Made by a program: the position numbers and the translations under genes. This document shows, piece after piece, positions 8,729 to 18,835 of a DNA stretch of 64,000 nt. The notes beneath the pieces were generated by a model that was given only the letters and a program-made list of their open reading frames with translations, was not told the origin of the DNA and made no database searches. The DNA is from JAIBJN01 sp963748205 (GTDB lineage Bacteria; Actinomycetota; Thermoleophilia; Gaiellales; Gaiellaceae), in the NCBI GenBank assembly GCA_963748205.1, contig CAVVIB010000023.1, forward strand, positions 248,001 through 312,000. Direction: 5' to 3'. Each line of letters opens with the position of its first letter. Positions within the stretch are counted from its first letter, which is position 1.

Positions 8729-10835
8729 GTGCGCCGTGGGGTCATGAGCATGGCGCTCCTCGCGGTCCTGCTCGTTTCGGGATCGGGCCAGGGAGCGTCC
8801 AAGGGAACGTTCGGTCCGCTGAAGGTCCGAGACTCCGACGCGCGCTTCGTGCCGGGCGAGCTGATCGTCCAGTTCGAGAGCGGCGTCTCGCTCTCGGCAC
8901 GCCGCGACGCGCTCGACGGCGCGCAGGTGCTGGAGTCGCTCGGCCCGCCGGGCCTCGTGCTCGTCCGGCTCGAGGAGGGCTCGTCGGTGAGCGCCTCCGC
9001 TGCGAGGCTCACGGGTGAGGACGGGATCGCCTTCGCCGAGCCGAACTACATCGGGCACTACCTGCAGGTGCCGCCCAACGACACGCGCTACGCGGAGCTC
9101 TGGGGCCTGAACCAGGCCTCGGACGCCGACATCGACGCGCCGGAGGCCTGGGCGACGACCACCGGGAGCAACACGGTCATCGTCGGCGTGGCCGACAGCG
9201 GCGTGACGTGGGATCACCCGGACCTGACCGGGAACATCTGGGTCAACGACGACGACCTCGGCGACGACGTCGACGACGACGGCAACGGGTTCGTCGACGA
9301 CTTCCGCGGCTGGGACTTCGTCCGAGGACGACAACGACCCGCGCGACTTCCTCGGCCACGGGACGCACGTGGCGGGGACGATCGGCGCGGTCGGCAACAA
9401 CGCCCTCGGCGTCACCGGCGTCAACCAGGACGTCGCGCTCATGCCGCTCCGCATCGGCGACAACCACGGGCATCAACACGGCGGACGTCATCCAGGGATT
9501 CGCGTACGCCTGCAACAACGGCGCCGACGTCGTCAACGGCAGCTTCGGCATCGACAAGTCGCTCGCCATGGCCAACCTGATGAAGTCGGTTGCCTGCCAG
9601 AACACGCTCTTCGTCTTCGCCGCCGGCAACGACGGCGTCTTCCTCACCAACAACACGTTCGCGACGAACGCGTATCCCTGTGAGCTTCACCGGCCCACGC
9701 CGCACGGCTTCAGCGTCCCGAACATCGTCTGCGTCGCCGCCTCGACGAAGGGCGACGCGCTGGCCGCGTTCTCGAACCGCGGGCCGACGGCCGTGCACCT
9801 CGCCGCGCCCGGCGGCGGCGGCAGCGGGACGCCGGCGCTGGAGATCCTCAGCACCTGGCCCGGCTACCACACCGTCGTGGCCGCCGACAACATGGAGACC
9901 GCGGGGACTTGGGGCGACCAGATCAACATCGGCGGACCTCCGCCATTCCGGACAAGCAGTGGGACCGGAGGGCGGCGTCGGCGAACTCTCCGACCTTCGC
10001 GCTCTCCGACTCGTCCGGCAACTATCCGAACAACTGGCTCAGGACGATCCGCAACATGACCGCGTACGACCTGAGCGGCGAGTTCGGCTGCCTCCTCGAC
10101 TTCCAGGCGCGGGTCGCCGTCGAGTCCGACTTCGACTTCTTCGGGGTCTTCGCCGGGCTTCACGACCGACTGCGAACGATGAAGCGCCCCTTGCCCTGAG
10201 CGGCACGACGAGCGGCGCATTCGTCCCGCTCGAGGCCGACCTGTCGCCGTTCGACGACGCAGTCGGAGGTGTACGTGCGCTTCTTCGTCGACAGCGACGA
10301 CTCCATCGTCGCGGACGGGGCCTACGTCGACGACGTGCTCGTCAAGTGCATCCAGCCGGGACTCGAGAACTACGAGGCGATCGCGGGGACGTCCATGGCC
10401 TCGCCGCACGTCGCCGGCGCGGCCGCCCTGATCCTCGCCGCGGCCCCGACCCTCACCGTCGCGAAGCTCAAGAACGCGCTCCTCAAGGGCGTGGACAAGA
10501 AGGCCGCGTTCGCGAACCGCGTCTCCACGGGCGGGCGGCTCAACGTCGACCGGTCGATCGACGTCGCGCTCGACGTGACGCCGCCGAACACGACGATCAC
10601 GGCCCGGCCGCCGTCGCCGACGAGGCTCAAGACCGCGACGTTCAGGTTCACCTCCACGCAGGCCGGCTCGACGTTCCAGTGCCGCCACATGATGGGCGCC
10701 TGGACGGCCTGCGCCTCGGGGAAGACCTACACGGGCCTCAAGCCCGGCCTGCACACGTTCCGCGTCCGCGCGATCGACCCGGCCGGGAACATGGATCCGA
10801 CGGCCGCCGTGGTCACCTGGCGCGTCAACGCGTAG
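8729..10835 (+). CDS. Secreted subtilisin-like serine protease (S8) with C-terminal Ig-like domain, frameshifted
   Basis: A signal peptide (residues 1-22) is followed by a fervidolysin-like propeptide (FVPGELIVQFESGVSL to AFAEPNY). The catalytic domain shows Asp156 in GVADSGVTWDHPDL, His in LGHGTHVAGTIGAVGNN and Ser in IAGTSMASPHVAGAA. A C-terminal beta-sandwich (PNTTITARPPSPT to GNMDPTAAVVTW) carries two cysteines. Indels occur near 9325, 9465, 9945, 10170 and 10265. It is followed after 49 bp by a diverged tandem copy. Both are probably extracellular nutrient-scavenging or envelope proteases. The GTG start is the most upstream one compatible with the signal peptide. Confidence 0.88.
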
Positions 10836-10884
10836 CGGCCCCTTTTATTTTCTTTACAAGTAGTGCATCATCCCTCGTCGGGTT

Positions 10885-12999
10885 ATGGGCAATGCGGCAA
10901 TGCGGCTGCCGGCGCTCCTGGCGTTGGCGATTCTCCTTCTCTGTGCCTCTGGCGCGGGCGCCGGCACGGACGCGGCCACGCCTTCTGCCGGCCTGGAGCG
11001 CCACGGCGCCGGGGCCTCGGCCCCCGAGTACGTGCCGGGCGAGGTCGTCGTCCGCTTCCGCGCGGGCACGTCCGCGGCGGCGCGGACGAGCACGCTCGCA
11101 GTCGCTGAGGGCCAGGCCGTCCAGAGCCTCGGGCTTCCCGGCGCAACGCTCGTCAGCCTGGCTGACGGCGTCTCCGTGGAGGCCGCGGTCGCCGAGCTCG
11201 AGAGCGACCCCGACGTGCTCTACGCGGAGCCGAACTTCGTCTACCGGCTGAGCACCGTCCCGAACGACCCGGACTTCGACCTCACCTGGGGCCTCTCGCA
11301 GGCCACCGACAAGGACATCGACGCGCCGGCGGCGTGGACGCGCACGCGCGGCAGCTCGAGCGTGCTCGTCGCCGTGATCGACAGCGGCATCGCGTACAGC
11401 CACCCCGACCTGGCCGGGAACATGTGGCTGAACGACGACCCCGTCGACGGCAGCGACAACGACGGCAACGGCAAGATCGACGACCGCCACGGCTGGGACT
11501 TCGTCTCGGAGGACGCGGTCCCGCTCGACTACAACGGGCACGGGACGCACGTCGCCGGGACGATCGGCGCGGTCGGCAACAACGCGCGCGGCGTCCCCGG
11601 GGTCAACTGGGACGTCTCGCTCATGGCGCTCCGCGCGGCCGACCCGAACGGGAGCCTCACGAACGTCGACATCACCGAGGCGATCAACTACGCCTGTGCC
11701 AACCTCGCCGACGTCGTCAACGGCAGCTTCGGCGGTAGCGGGGCGAGCACGCTCGTCCGCGACGCGATCCTCCAGGCGCCGTGCGCGAACACGCTCTTCG
11801 TCTTCGCCGCGGGGAACGACGGTCTGGACCTGGACGGCAACACGGGAGTCTTCGACCAGGCGTATCCGTGCGAGTTCCACCGCCCGCCGGCGGAGGGCGG
11901 CGCGAACGCGGCGAACGTCATCTGCGTCGGCGCGACCGGCAGGACCGACGTGATCGCCCCCTTCTCGAACCGCGGCACGTCGGCGGTACACATCGCGGCG
12001 CCCGGCGTCGGCATCCGCAGCACCTGGCCTGGGTACTCCAACGTGGCGTCCGACAACTTCGAGGGCACCGTGGCGCAGTTCAACGCCCGCTGGGGCAACC
12101 GCATGCCGGCCGCGAACCCCTGGAACCGAACGAGCGCCACGCGGACGAGCGGGACGTTCAGCATCACCGACTCGCCCGTCGGCGTCTCCGCTCAACCAGG
12201 ACACGTCGATCACGAAGCTGGCGGTCTTCAGCCTCGCGGGCCGCACGGGCTGCCGGATCAACTACAACATGCGGCTCAACACGGAGAACATCCGGTCGGC
12301 ACGGCGTCGGACGACGTTCTCTGGATCATGATCGACGGCGCGCCCTACAGCGGCTGGGCCGGGTCGACGAGCGGCGCCTGGTTCGCCTTCAGCGACGACT
12401 TCTCCGACCACGACGGCGACACGAGCGTCCAGATCGGGCTCGGCATGGACGTCGACGGCGACGCCACCGTCCTCGACGGCGGCTAGATCGACGACCTCGC
12501 CGTCGCGTGCCTGTCGCACACCGGCAACGCGTACCTGTCCATCGACGGCACCTCGATGGCGACGCCGCACGTCGCGGGCGTCGCGGCGCTCCTGCTCGCG
12601 GACAACCCGTCGCTGACCGTGGCGCAGCTCAAGAACGCCATCCTCGCGGGCGTCGACACACCGGTCGGGCTCGGTGTGCACATCCAGGGCGGGCGCCGCC
12701 TCAACGCGGCGAAGGCGCTCGGGATCACTCCCGACGACTCGAAGCCGAACACCACGATCACCGCCGGACCGCGCAATCCGACGACCGCGCGCACGGCGAC
12801 GTTCAGGTTCAGCTCCTCGCAGGCGGGCTCCAAGTTCGAGTGCAAGCACATGAGCGGCCCCTGGACGGCGTGCACGTCGCCGAAGACCTACGGGGGCCTC
12901 GCGTTCGGCGTGCACACGTTCCGCGTCCGCGCCATCGACCCCTCCGGGAACGTCGACGCGACACCGGCGGTGCGCACGTGGCGCATCAACCGCCCGTAA
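10885..12999 (+). CDS. Second secreted subtilisin-like protease, with an in-frame TAG and two compensating indels
   Basis: The domain order matches the preceding gene: signal peptide, propeptide (EYVPGEVVVRFRAGTSA), Asp166 in VAVIDSGIAYSHPDL, His219 in YNGHGTHVAGTIG, Ser in DGTSMATPHVAGVAA, and a C-terminal Ig-like domain (PNTTITAGPRNPT to DATPAVRTWRIN). Indels near 12190 and 12298 cancel each other. A TAG at 12484-12486 follows LDGG where the paralogue has tyrosine (ADGAYVDD), and the frame continues unchanged afterwards. A TAC-to-TAG change or read error is likely. If genuine, it would remove the catalytic serine. Confidence 0.85.
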
Positions 13000-13042
13000 C
13001 CACTTTCCAACAACCGCCCAGGGGAGTACAGTCCCGCGCACG

Positions 13043-13498
13043 TTGATTCGCCGAGTTCCTTCTTGGGCGGTGCTCGGAAGTGCGGTCATCCTGCTCGCCG
13101 CAGGCTGCGGCGGGGGCGGCGGGGGCGGCGGAGGAGGCGGCGGGGGCGACCTGGCCACCGAGGCGCAGGAAGTCGGCGCCATCCTCGACCGCATCGAGGC
13201 CCTCGGGGAGAGCACGACCACCGAGCAGGCGTTCACGACGGAGCTCGATCAGATCAGCACCGAGGTGCAGGCGGCGATCGAGGAGGTCTCGGACGCGGAC
13301 GCGCCCGAGGAGCTCGAGGCGGAGAAGGCCAAGCTCACCAACCGGCTGCTTGCGCTGCGCACGCAGCTCAGCCGGGCAAAGGGCCTTGCCAGCGGCGGCG
13401 ACCTCGAGGCCGCTCAGGCTGCGGTGGCGAGCTTCCTCTCGATCGGCGACATCCGCTCGACGATCGAGAACATCGAGTCCGGGTCCACCGGGCGCTAG
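13043..13498 (+). CDS. Small lipoprotein with poly-glycine linker and helical domain
   Basis: The N-terminus is a lipoprotein signal ending in the lipobox LLAAGC. The lipidated cysteine is followed directly by a run of about thirteen glycines, then a wholly helical domain of about 110 residues (DLATEAQEVGAILDRIEAL onward). No known enzyme motif is present. It is probably anchored outside the membrane as a spacer-borne helical module. The start is TTG at 13043; no better start precedes the signal. Its stop overlaps the stop of the opposing HAD gene by 4 nt. Confidence 0.65.
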   Translation: MIRRVPSWAVLGSAVILLAAGCGGGGGGGGGGGGGDLATEAQEVGAILDRIEALGESTTTEQAFTTELDQISTEVQAAIEEVSDADAPEELEAEKAKLTNRLLALRTQLSRAKGLASGGDLEAAQAAVASFLSIGDIRSTIENIESGSTGR

Positions 13499-14145
13499 CC
13501 CGGGTCGACGACCTCGGGGGTGAGCTCGCCGATCGAGGGCAGGACGACGTCTGCCGCCTCGAGCGCCTCGTCGTGGGGCGGGTACTGCGGGTTGGGGATC
13601 GCGAGCACGCGCATCCCGGCGGCCTTCGCGCTGTGGATCCCGTTCTCCGAGTCCTCGACGGCCGCGCACCGTGTGGGCTCGATTCCGAGGCGCCGCGCGG
13701 CCTCGAGGAAGACGTCGGGCGCCGGCTTCCCGCGCGGCACCTCCTCGGAGGAGACGGTCGCCGTGAAATGGCGGCCGAGGCCCGAGGTCTCGAGCACGAG
13801 GTCGATCAGCTCGCGGTTCGAGGACGAGGCGAGCCCGAGCGGCCAGCGGGCGGCCAGTCTCTCGACGGCCTCGACCGCGCCCGGGATCAGCGGCGCGCCC
13901 TCCTCGTAGGCCGCGTTCATCCTGCGCACGACCTCGGCGTTGATCTCCTCCGGCGACTCCGAGAGGCCGATCACGTCGCGCATGTAGCGCGACCACTCGG
14001 GCGAGCTCATCCCCATCATGTCCCGCGAGGCCTGGTCGTGCCACGCGCCTCCGCGCTCTTCGGCGAGGCGCTGGCGCACCTCGTCCCAGACGTGCTCGGA
14101 GTCGATGATGATCCCGTCGAGGTCGAAGACGACGGCCTCGATCAC
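13495..14145 (-). CDS. HAD-superfamily hydrolase, beta-phosphoglucomutase-like
   Basis: Motif I VVFDLDGIIIDSEHVWDEV contains the nucleophile and acid aspartates. Motif II is GLASSSNRELI, motif III the lysine in RGKPAPDVFLEAA, and motif IV AAVEDSENGIHSAKAAGM. A helical cap lies between motifs I and II, as in subfamily I phosphatases/phosphomutases. The length of 216 is typical. The GTG start overlaps the stop of the flavin reductase gene (GTGA), so translation is coupled. The substrate is unknown, most likely a phosphorylated sugar or small metabolite. Confidence 0.85.
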   Translation of the reverse strand: MIEAVVFDLDGIIIDSEHVWDEVRQRLAEERGGAWHDQASRDMMGMSSPEWSRYMRDVIGLSESPEEINAEVVRRMNAAYEEGAPLIPGAVEAVERLAARWPLGLASSSNRELIDLVLETSGLGRHFTATVSSEEVPRGKPAPDVFLEAARRLGIEPTRCAAVEDSENGIHSAKAAGMRVLAIPNPQYPPHDEALEAADVVLPSIGELTPEVVDPG

Positions 14146-14585
14146 AGCGGCACGTACCCCTGGCCGACGTGCACGAGCGCCGGCCCGTCGCGGCCGCGCT
14201 CGACCGCCTCGACCGCGCCGACGAAGAACGTGTGGTCGCCGGTCGCGAGCTCGGACTCGACACGGGCCTCGACCCAGCCGAGGGCGCCGTCGAGAAGCGG
14301 CGCACCGGTCGTGCCGTCGCGCCACTCGATCCCGTGCCAGTGCGCCACCGGCGGAACCCCGCGCGCGAAGTGCTGCGCCACTGCTTCCTGGTCGCCGGCG
14401 AGCAGGCTCAGGGCGAAGGCCCCGGCTCGGCGCAGGAGCTCGTGCATCGCGGCCTGCCGGGCCACCGAGACCCCGACGAGCGGCGGCTCGAGCGAGAGCG
14501 AGACGGCCGTGCCCACGGTCAGGCCGAGGCGCTCGCCGTCGGCGTCCACGGTCAGGACGGCCACCCCGGCCGGGAAGCCTCGCAT
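14142..14585 (-). CDS. Flavin reductase domain protein (FMN-binding split barrel)
   Basis: MRGFPAGVAVLTVDADGERLGLTVGTAVSLSLEPPLVGVSV is the opening of the flavin-reductase-like split barrel, with the TVGTAVSLSLEPP segment contacting FMN. HTFFVGAVEAVERG and a C-terminal GQGY strand complete it. Proteins of this type reduce FMN or FAD with NAD(P)H, often for a partner monooxygenase, but no monooxygenase is adjacent. The length of 147 is slightly short, and translation might begin upstream of the ATG used. It is coupled to the HAD gene by a 4-nt overlap and lies 29 bp after the coiled-coil gene. Confidence 0.8.
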   Translation of the reverse strand: MRGFPAGVAVLTVDADGERLGLTVGTAVSLSLEPPLVGVSVARQAAMHELLRRAGAFALSLLAGDQEAVAQHFARGVPPVAHWHGIEWRDGTTGAPLLDGALGWVEARVESELATGDHTFFVGAVEAVERGRDGPALVHVGQGYVPL

Positions 14586-14614
14586 GAGGGCGCGGAGCTC
14601 GTCGCCGGGTTGCG

Positions 14615-15217
14615 TCAGCTGCGCCGCTCGACCTCGAGCGCGTCGAGCATCTCGGACTCGCGTGCGCTCGGCTCGAGCTCGGGGAAGAGGTCGTTGAGCT
14701 GCCCGGCCATGTCACGCAGGCCCTCGACGACGCGCTGGCGCCGCTCTTCCAGCGAGCGCACCTCCTCCCGCAGCTTCTCCTGGCGCCGGCGCGCGTCGCC
14801 CTCGATCTGCAGCGCCATCTCCTGCGCCGCCTCGCGGGTCGCGCGGGCCTGCTCCTCGGCGTCGGCGAGGGTCCCGCGGGCCTCCTCCTCGGCCTCGCGC
14901 CGCTGCTGCGTCCCGTAGCTGTCGACGGCCTGGCGGATGTCGCGGGCGTAGTCCTCGGCGTCCTGGCGCGTGCGCTCGGCCTCGCGGCTGAGCTCGTCCA
15001 CGCGGGTCGAGGCGTCGCCCTTCGCGCGTTCGACGATCTCGCTGGCCTGCGTCTGTGCCTCGGACTTGATCTTCTCCGCCGCCTCCTCGGCTGCGCGGAG
15101 AACGCCGGCGACGGCATCACCGACGTCTGTGTAGCCCCGTGCCGGCGCCGCAGACTGCTCGAGCGGGGTTGCTTCGTGTTCGAACTCGCGACTGGCGTCG
15201 TCCGACCGACCTAGCAC
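14615..15217 (-). CDS. Coiled-coil protein, DivIVA-like or ATP-synthase-b-like
   Basis: After a short polar N-terminus, residues about 35-180 form one long charged coiled coil rich in Ala, Glu, Arg and Gln (for example EEAAEKIKSEAQTQASEIVE). It then ends FPELEPSARESEMLDALEVE. There is no membrane segment or enzymatic motif. Similar actinobacterial proteins are called DivIVA-domain or cell-division initiation proteins, but the conserved N-terminal DivIVA lipid-binding loop is not evident. It is the first gene of a three-gene run with the flavin reductase and HAD genes. Confidence 0.6.
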   Translation of the reverse strand: MLGRSDDASREFEHEATPLEQSAAPARGYTDVGDAVAGVLRAAEEAAEKIKSEAQTQASEIVERAKGDASTRVDELSREAERTRQDAEDYARDIRQAVDSYGTQQRREAEEEARGTLADAEEQARATREAAQEMALQIEGDARRRQEKLREEVRSLEERRQRVVEGLRDMAGQLNDLFPELEPSARESEMLDALEVERRS

Positions 15218-15326
15218 TTCACTCTCCTTGGCTGGGAACTGACTGACCCTTGTCAGGGGAGGGAACTTATTGCATCCCTACGGATCAGATGCAAATGCGG
15301 CCGAGGGTGGGGCAGACTACGCGTCC

Positions 15327-15881
15327 ATGCCGCACATCAGGCTCACCGACGTCGACGAGGCCACCGGAATGCTCGCCCAGGAGTACTCCGCCGCAATGGG
15401 CCGCGCCGGCAAGGTCTTCAACATCGTCAAGTCGATGAGCCTCAACCCGAGCGTCCTCAAGCGCTCGATGGGGCTCTACAAGGCGATCATGTTCGGCCCC
15501 TCGGAGCTCTCGCGGCTCGAGCGCGAGCTCCTGGCCGTGGTCGTCTCGAACGCGAACGACTGCCACTACTGAATAGAGGCACACGCAAACGACCTCCGTG
15601 CCGAGGGCGCAACCGACGAGCTGGCAGAGCACGCGAAGCACGACTACCGGGCGGCCGACCTCGAGCCGCGCGTCAAGGCGCTCTGCGACATGGCGATCAA
15701 GCTCACCCACGAGCCGGCGGAGATGGGCCAGGCGGACGTCGACGCGCTGCGGGCTCACGGCTGGAGCGACGAGGCGATCCACGACGCCTTCCAGGTGGTG
15801 TCCTACTTCAACTACATCAACCGGATCGCGGACGCCGTCGGGATCGAGGACGAGCCGGAGTGGCCGCTGCCCCAGCGTTGA
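15327..15881 (+). CDS. AhpD-like/carboxymuconolactone decarboxylase-family peroxidase with TGA at the second redox Cys (candidate selenoprotein)
   Basis: The frame 15327-15881 is continuous except for one TGA at 15570-15572, codon 82. The context is SNANDCHY-[TGA]-IEAHANDLRAEG. In the AhpD/CMD fold this helix carries the CxxC redox pair followed by a conserved histidine, so TGA sits exactly where the second, catalytic cysteine belongs and the reading becomes CxxU. Downstream codons read on in frame as family sequence (DLEPRVKALCDMAIKL, NYINRIADAVGI). The 184-residue length fits the uncharacterised peroxidase-related subgroup. Many genes here carry indels, but this would be a substitution. A read error TGC to TGA remains possible, and no selA, selB or tRNA-Sec lies in the window. 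Confidence 0.8.
15576..15608 (+). promoter_or_regulatory. Possible bacterial SECIS hairpin downstream of the in-frame TGA
   Basis: Two small hairpins can be drawn immediately 3' of the TGA. One is CCTC (15593-15596)/GAGG (15603-15606) with the six-base loop CGTGCC, whose loop begins 24 nt after the TGA and has G in its second position, as general bacterial SECIS models require. The alternative is GGCAC (15578-15582)/GTGCC (15598-15602) with a 15-nt loop. Both stems are short, so this only shows compatibility. Confidence 0.3.
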
Positions 15882-15906
15882 CCTGCTGCGGAGCTAGGCT
15901 CCGCGC

Positions 15907-17304
15907 GTGAAGATCGTCGTTCTGGGGGCAGGGCAGGTCGGCACGACCATCGTCGAGGCGCTGCAGGGCGACCACGAGATCACCGTCGTCGACCTCGACG
16001 CGAAGCGGCTCCAGGCGCTCTCGTACCGCTACGACGTCCACACGGTGGCCGGCAACGGCGCCACCCGGCGCATCCTGCTGGAGGCCGGCATCGACCGGGC
16101 GTCGCTGATGATCGCCTGCACGTCGCGCGACGAGATCAACCTCGTGGCGGCGTTTCTCGTCAAGAAGATCTCCGAGGCGCAGACGATCGTCCGCACCACG
16201 AATCCCGAGTACATCGAGGCATGGCAGGAGCGGGACATCGAGGTCGACTTCATGGTCTCCTCGGAGCTCGAGACGGCCTACGCGGTCTCGCAGACCATCG
16301 GCGTCCCGGCCGCGAAGCAGACCGACGTCTTCGCCGACGGGCAGGTGCAGATCGTCGAGTTCGACGTCCCGAAGGAGGGCTCGGCGGACGATCTGACCGG
16401 GATCCCTCTGACGGAGGCCGCCGAGCGGGCGGCGGGGCGCGTCCGCGGCGGGGGCTACGACGAGGTCGTCGGGCTTCCGCTCAAGCGCGCGACGATCCCC
16501 GCGGACTCGAAGGTGGCGAGCATCATCCGGGGCGGGCGGACGCTCGTGCCCCGCGGTGACGAGTCGATCATGCCCGGCGACCGGATCGTCATCATCGGCT
16601 CTCCCGACGCGGCGCGGGTCTGGGGCCGGATCATGGCGCGCGGCGTCCAGCGCGTCGACGACGTCGTCGTCTTCGGCGCCGGGGGCACCGGGCTGGCGAT
16701 CGCCCGCGTGCTGCTCGAGCAGGGCATCCGCGTGCGCCTGATCGAGTCGGACGAGGAACGCGCGCGCGAGGTTGCGGACGAGCTGCCGGGCGCCCGGGTC
16801 TACAACGCGACCGGCGTCGAGCCCGACTTCCTCGAGCGCGAGCGCATCGGCCACGCGAGCGCCGCGGTGTTCGCCATGCGGCAGGACTCGAAGAACCTCT
16901 ACGCGGCGATGCTCGCGAAGGTGCACGGCATCGGCTTCACGATCGGGATCGTCCACGACACGATCTCGATCGAGGTCTTCGAGCGCGCCGGGATCGACGT
17001 CGCGGTCAACCCGCGCTCGGTCACGGCGGAGGAGATCGTCCGCTTCGCCCACGATCCGCGCGTCCGCCAGCTCGCCATGCTGGAGGGCGACCGCTTCGAG
17101 ATCCTCGACATCACGGTGCGCGACTCGAGCAAGCTGGTGCGGAAGCCGTTCAAGGAGCTGCCCATGACCGGGTCGCTGATCGGCGCCATCGTCCGTGACA
17201 GCTCCGTGATCTTCCCGCACGGCGACAGCCAGCTCGAGCCCGGCGACCGTGTGATCATCTTCACCGAGTCGAGCCGCGTGGCGGAGGTCGAGAAGGCCCT
17301 GTGA
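15907..17304 (+). CDS. trkA: Trk potassium uptake regulatory subunit TrkA
   Basis: It has two RCK halves, as in full-length TrkA. The first Rossmann domain starts VVLGAGQVGTTIVEAL with the acidic ribose-binding residue in VVDLD; a TrkA_C domain follows (about 130-230). The second Rossmann domain begins VVVFGAGGTGLAIARVLLE (about 250), with a second TrkA_C at the end. Length 465. It binds NAD(H) or nucleotides on the cytoplasmic face and gates TrkH. It starts at GTG, and its TGA stop overlaps the GTG start of the first trkH, so the three trk genes form one operon. Confidence 0.95.
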   Translation: MKIVVLGAGQVGTTIVEALQGDHEITVVDLDAKRLQALSYRYDVHTVAGNGATRRILLEAGIDRASLMIACTSRDEINLVAAFLVKKISEAQTIVRTTNPEYIEAWQERDIEVDFMVSSELETAYAVSQTIGVPAAKQTDVFADGQVQIVEFDVPKEGSADDLTGIPLTEAAERAAGRVRGGGYDEVVGLPLKRATIPADSKVASIIRGGRTLVPRGDESIMPGDRIVIIGSPDAARVWGRIMARGVQRVDDVVVFGAGGTGLAIARVLLEQGIRVRLIESDEERAREVADELPGARVYNATGVEPDFLERERIGHASAAVFAMRQDSKNLYAAMLAKVHGIGFTIGIVHDTISIEVFERAGIDVAVNPRSVTAEEIVRFAHDPRVRQLAMLEGDRFEILDITVRDSSKLVRKPFKELPMTGSLIGAIVRDSSVIFPHGDSQLEPGDRVIIFTESSRVAEVEKAL

Positions 17305-18835
17305 CCTCGCCGGCCGGTCGCCTGCGGCGCGTCGTGGGCGTCGACGTCGGCGCGGCCCTCAACCTCGTCGGGGCGCTCCTCAAGTACTTCTCGCTCGCGT
17401 TCCTCTTCCCGATCGCGCTCGCGCTCGGACATTCCGAGACGCCCTGGCCGTTCGTGGCCGCGGGAGCGATCACGGCGGGCGTCGGGCTGGGCCTCGAGCG
17501 GTTCACGCAGGGGAAGGAGCACGTCGGGGTGCGCGAGGGGTTCCTCGTCGTCTCGCTGACGTGGCTGCTCGCCGCGGGCGCGGTGTCGCTGCCCGTACGT
17601 GTTCTCCGGCGAGGCCCAGCTCGACCACCCGGTCGACGCACTCTTCGAGGCCATGTCGGGGATGACGACCTCGGGGGGCAGCATCCTCACCGACTTCGCC
17701 GCGGTCGACCGCTCGATGATGATCTGGCGGCAGTTCAGCCAGTGGATCGGCGGAATGGGCATCGTCGTCCTCGCCCTGGCCGTCCTGCCGCGCCTGCGCG
17801 TCGGCGGGCGCCAGCTCATGGAGCACGAGTCGCCGGGCCCCGACCTCGACCCCCTGACGACCTCGATCCGGGACACCGCGCGCCGGCTCTGGATCCTCTA
17901 CGTCTCCCTGACCGTGGTGCTCGCGCTCATCCTGGCCACCCTCGGCTGGACGGGAGTGGACGAGCGGATGGGCGCTGTTCGAGGCCGTCTCCTACGCCTT
18001 CTCGACGTTGCCGACCGGTGGCTTCGGCCCTGACCCCCGCTCGGTCGAGCCGTTCGCGCCGGCGTCCCAGTGGGTGATCGCGCTCTTCATGGTGATCGGC
18101 GGCATCAACTTCGCGCTCCTCTTTCGCGCGTTCGTCCGCAGACATCCCGGCACGATCTTCCGGGACGACGAGCTCCGGCTCTACCTGGTTCTGCTGGCAG
18201 TCGCCTCCGCCGTCGTGACCGTGCTGATCTGGGACGCGGGCCTCCAGGAGGGCGAGGCCGCCGTCCGCCATGCGGTCTTCCAGACGGTCTCGATCATGAC
18301 GACGACCGGTTTCGCGAGCACCGACTACGCCGTCTGGCAGGCGGTGGCGCCGGCCGCGGCGATGCTCCTCGTGGCGCTCATGTTCGCGGGCGCGTCCGCG
18401 GGCTCGACGAGCGGATCGGTGAAGGTGGCCCGCCACCTGGTCATCGGCAGGATCCTGCGCCGCGAGCTCGACCAGACCGTCCATCCCGAGTACGTGGCGC
18501 CCATCCGCCTCAACCGCTTCCCGATCGACGAGCGGATGGTCAACGCGGTGATCGCCTTCGTCCTCCTCTACATCGGGATCTTCGTCGTCGGGGCGGTCCT
18601 GCTCCTGCTCGACGCCCACCGGGTGAGCCTCGAGCTGACGCCGTTCGAGGCGCTGGCGGCCTCGGCCAGCTCGCTGGGGAACGTCGGCCCCGCCTTCGGC
18701 TTTGCCGGCCCGATGGGCTCCTTCGCGCCGTTCAGCGACGTCTCGAAGGGGATCATGATCGTGCTCATGTGGATCGGCCGGCTCGAGATCGTGCCGGTCG
18801 CCGCGCTGCTCACGAGGGCGTATTGGCGGGCCTGA
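17301..18835 (+). CDS. trkH: Trk potassium transporter TrkH, first copy, frameshifted
   Basis: Multi-pass protein with four pore-loop repeats of the SKT superfamily: EAMSGMTTSGGS, STLPTGGFGPD, IMTTTGFASTDY and SLGNVGPAFGFAGPMG. Each carries the selectivity-filter glycine. Length after repair is about 510. Two one-base insertions break the frame: an extra C near 17595 (LPYVFSG is restored when it is removed) and an extra G near 17975 (ERMALFEAVSY is restored). It moves K+ inward under TrkA control. The start is a GTG overlapping the trkA stop. Confidence 0.93.

Noticed and set aside
10825..12261. Long minus-strand frame opposite the second subtilase
   Set aside because: Arg/Ala/Val-rich low-information translation with no motifs; shadow of the protease gene.
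12484..12486. TAG in the second subtilase as a pyrrolysine or readthrough codon
   Set aside because: There is no reason for recoding at this position; tyrosine in the paralogue and the error-rich sequence make TAC-to-TAG change or error far likelier.
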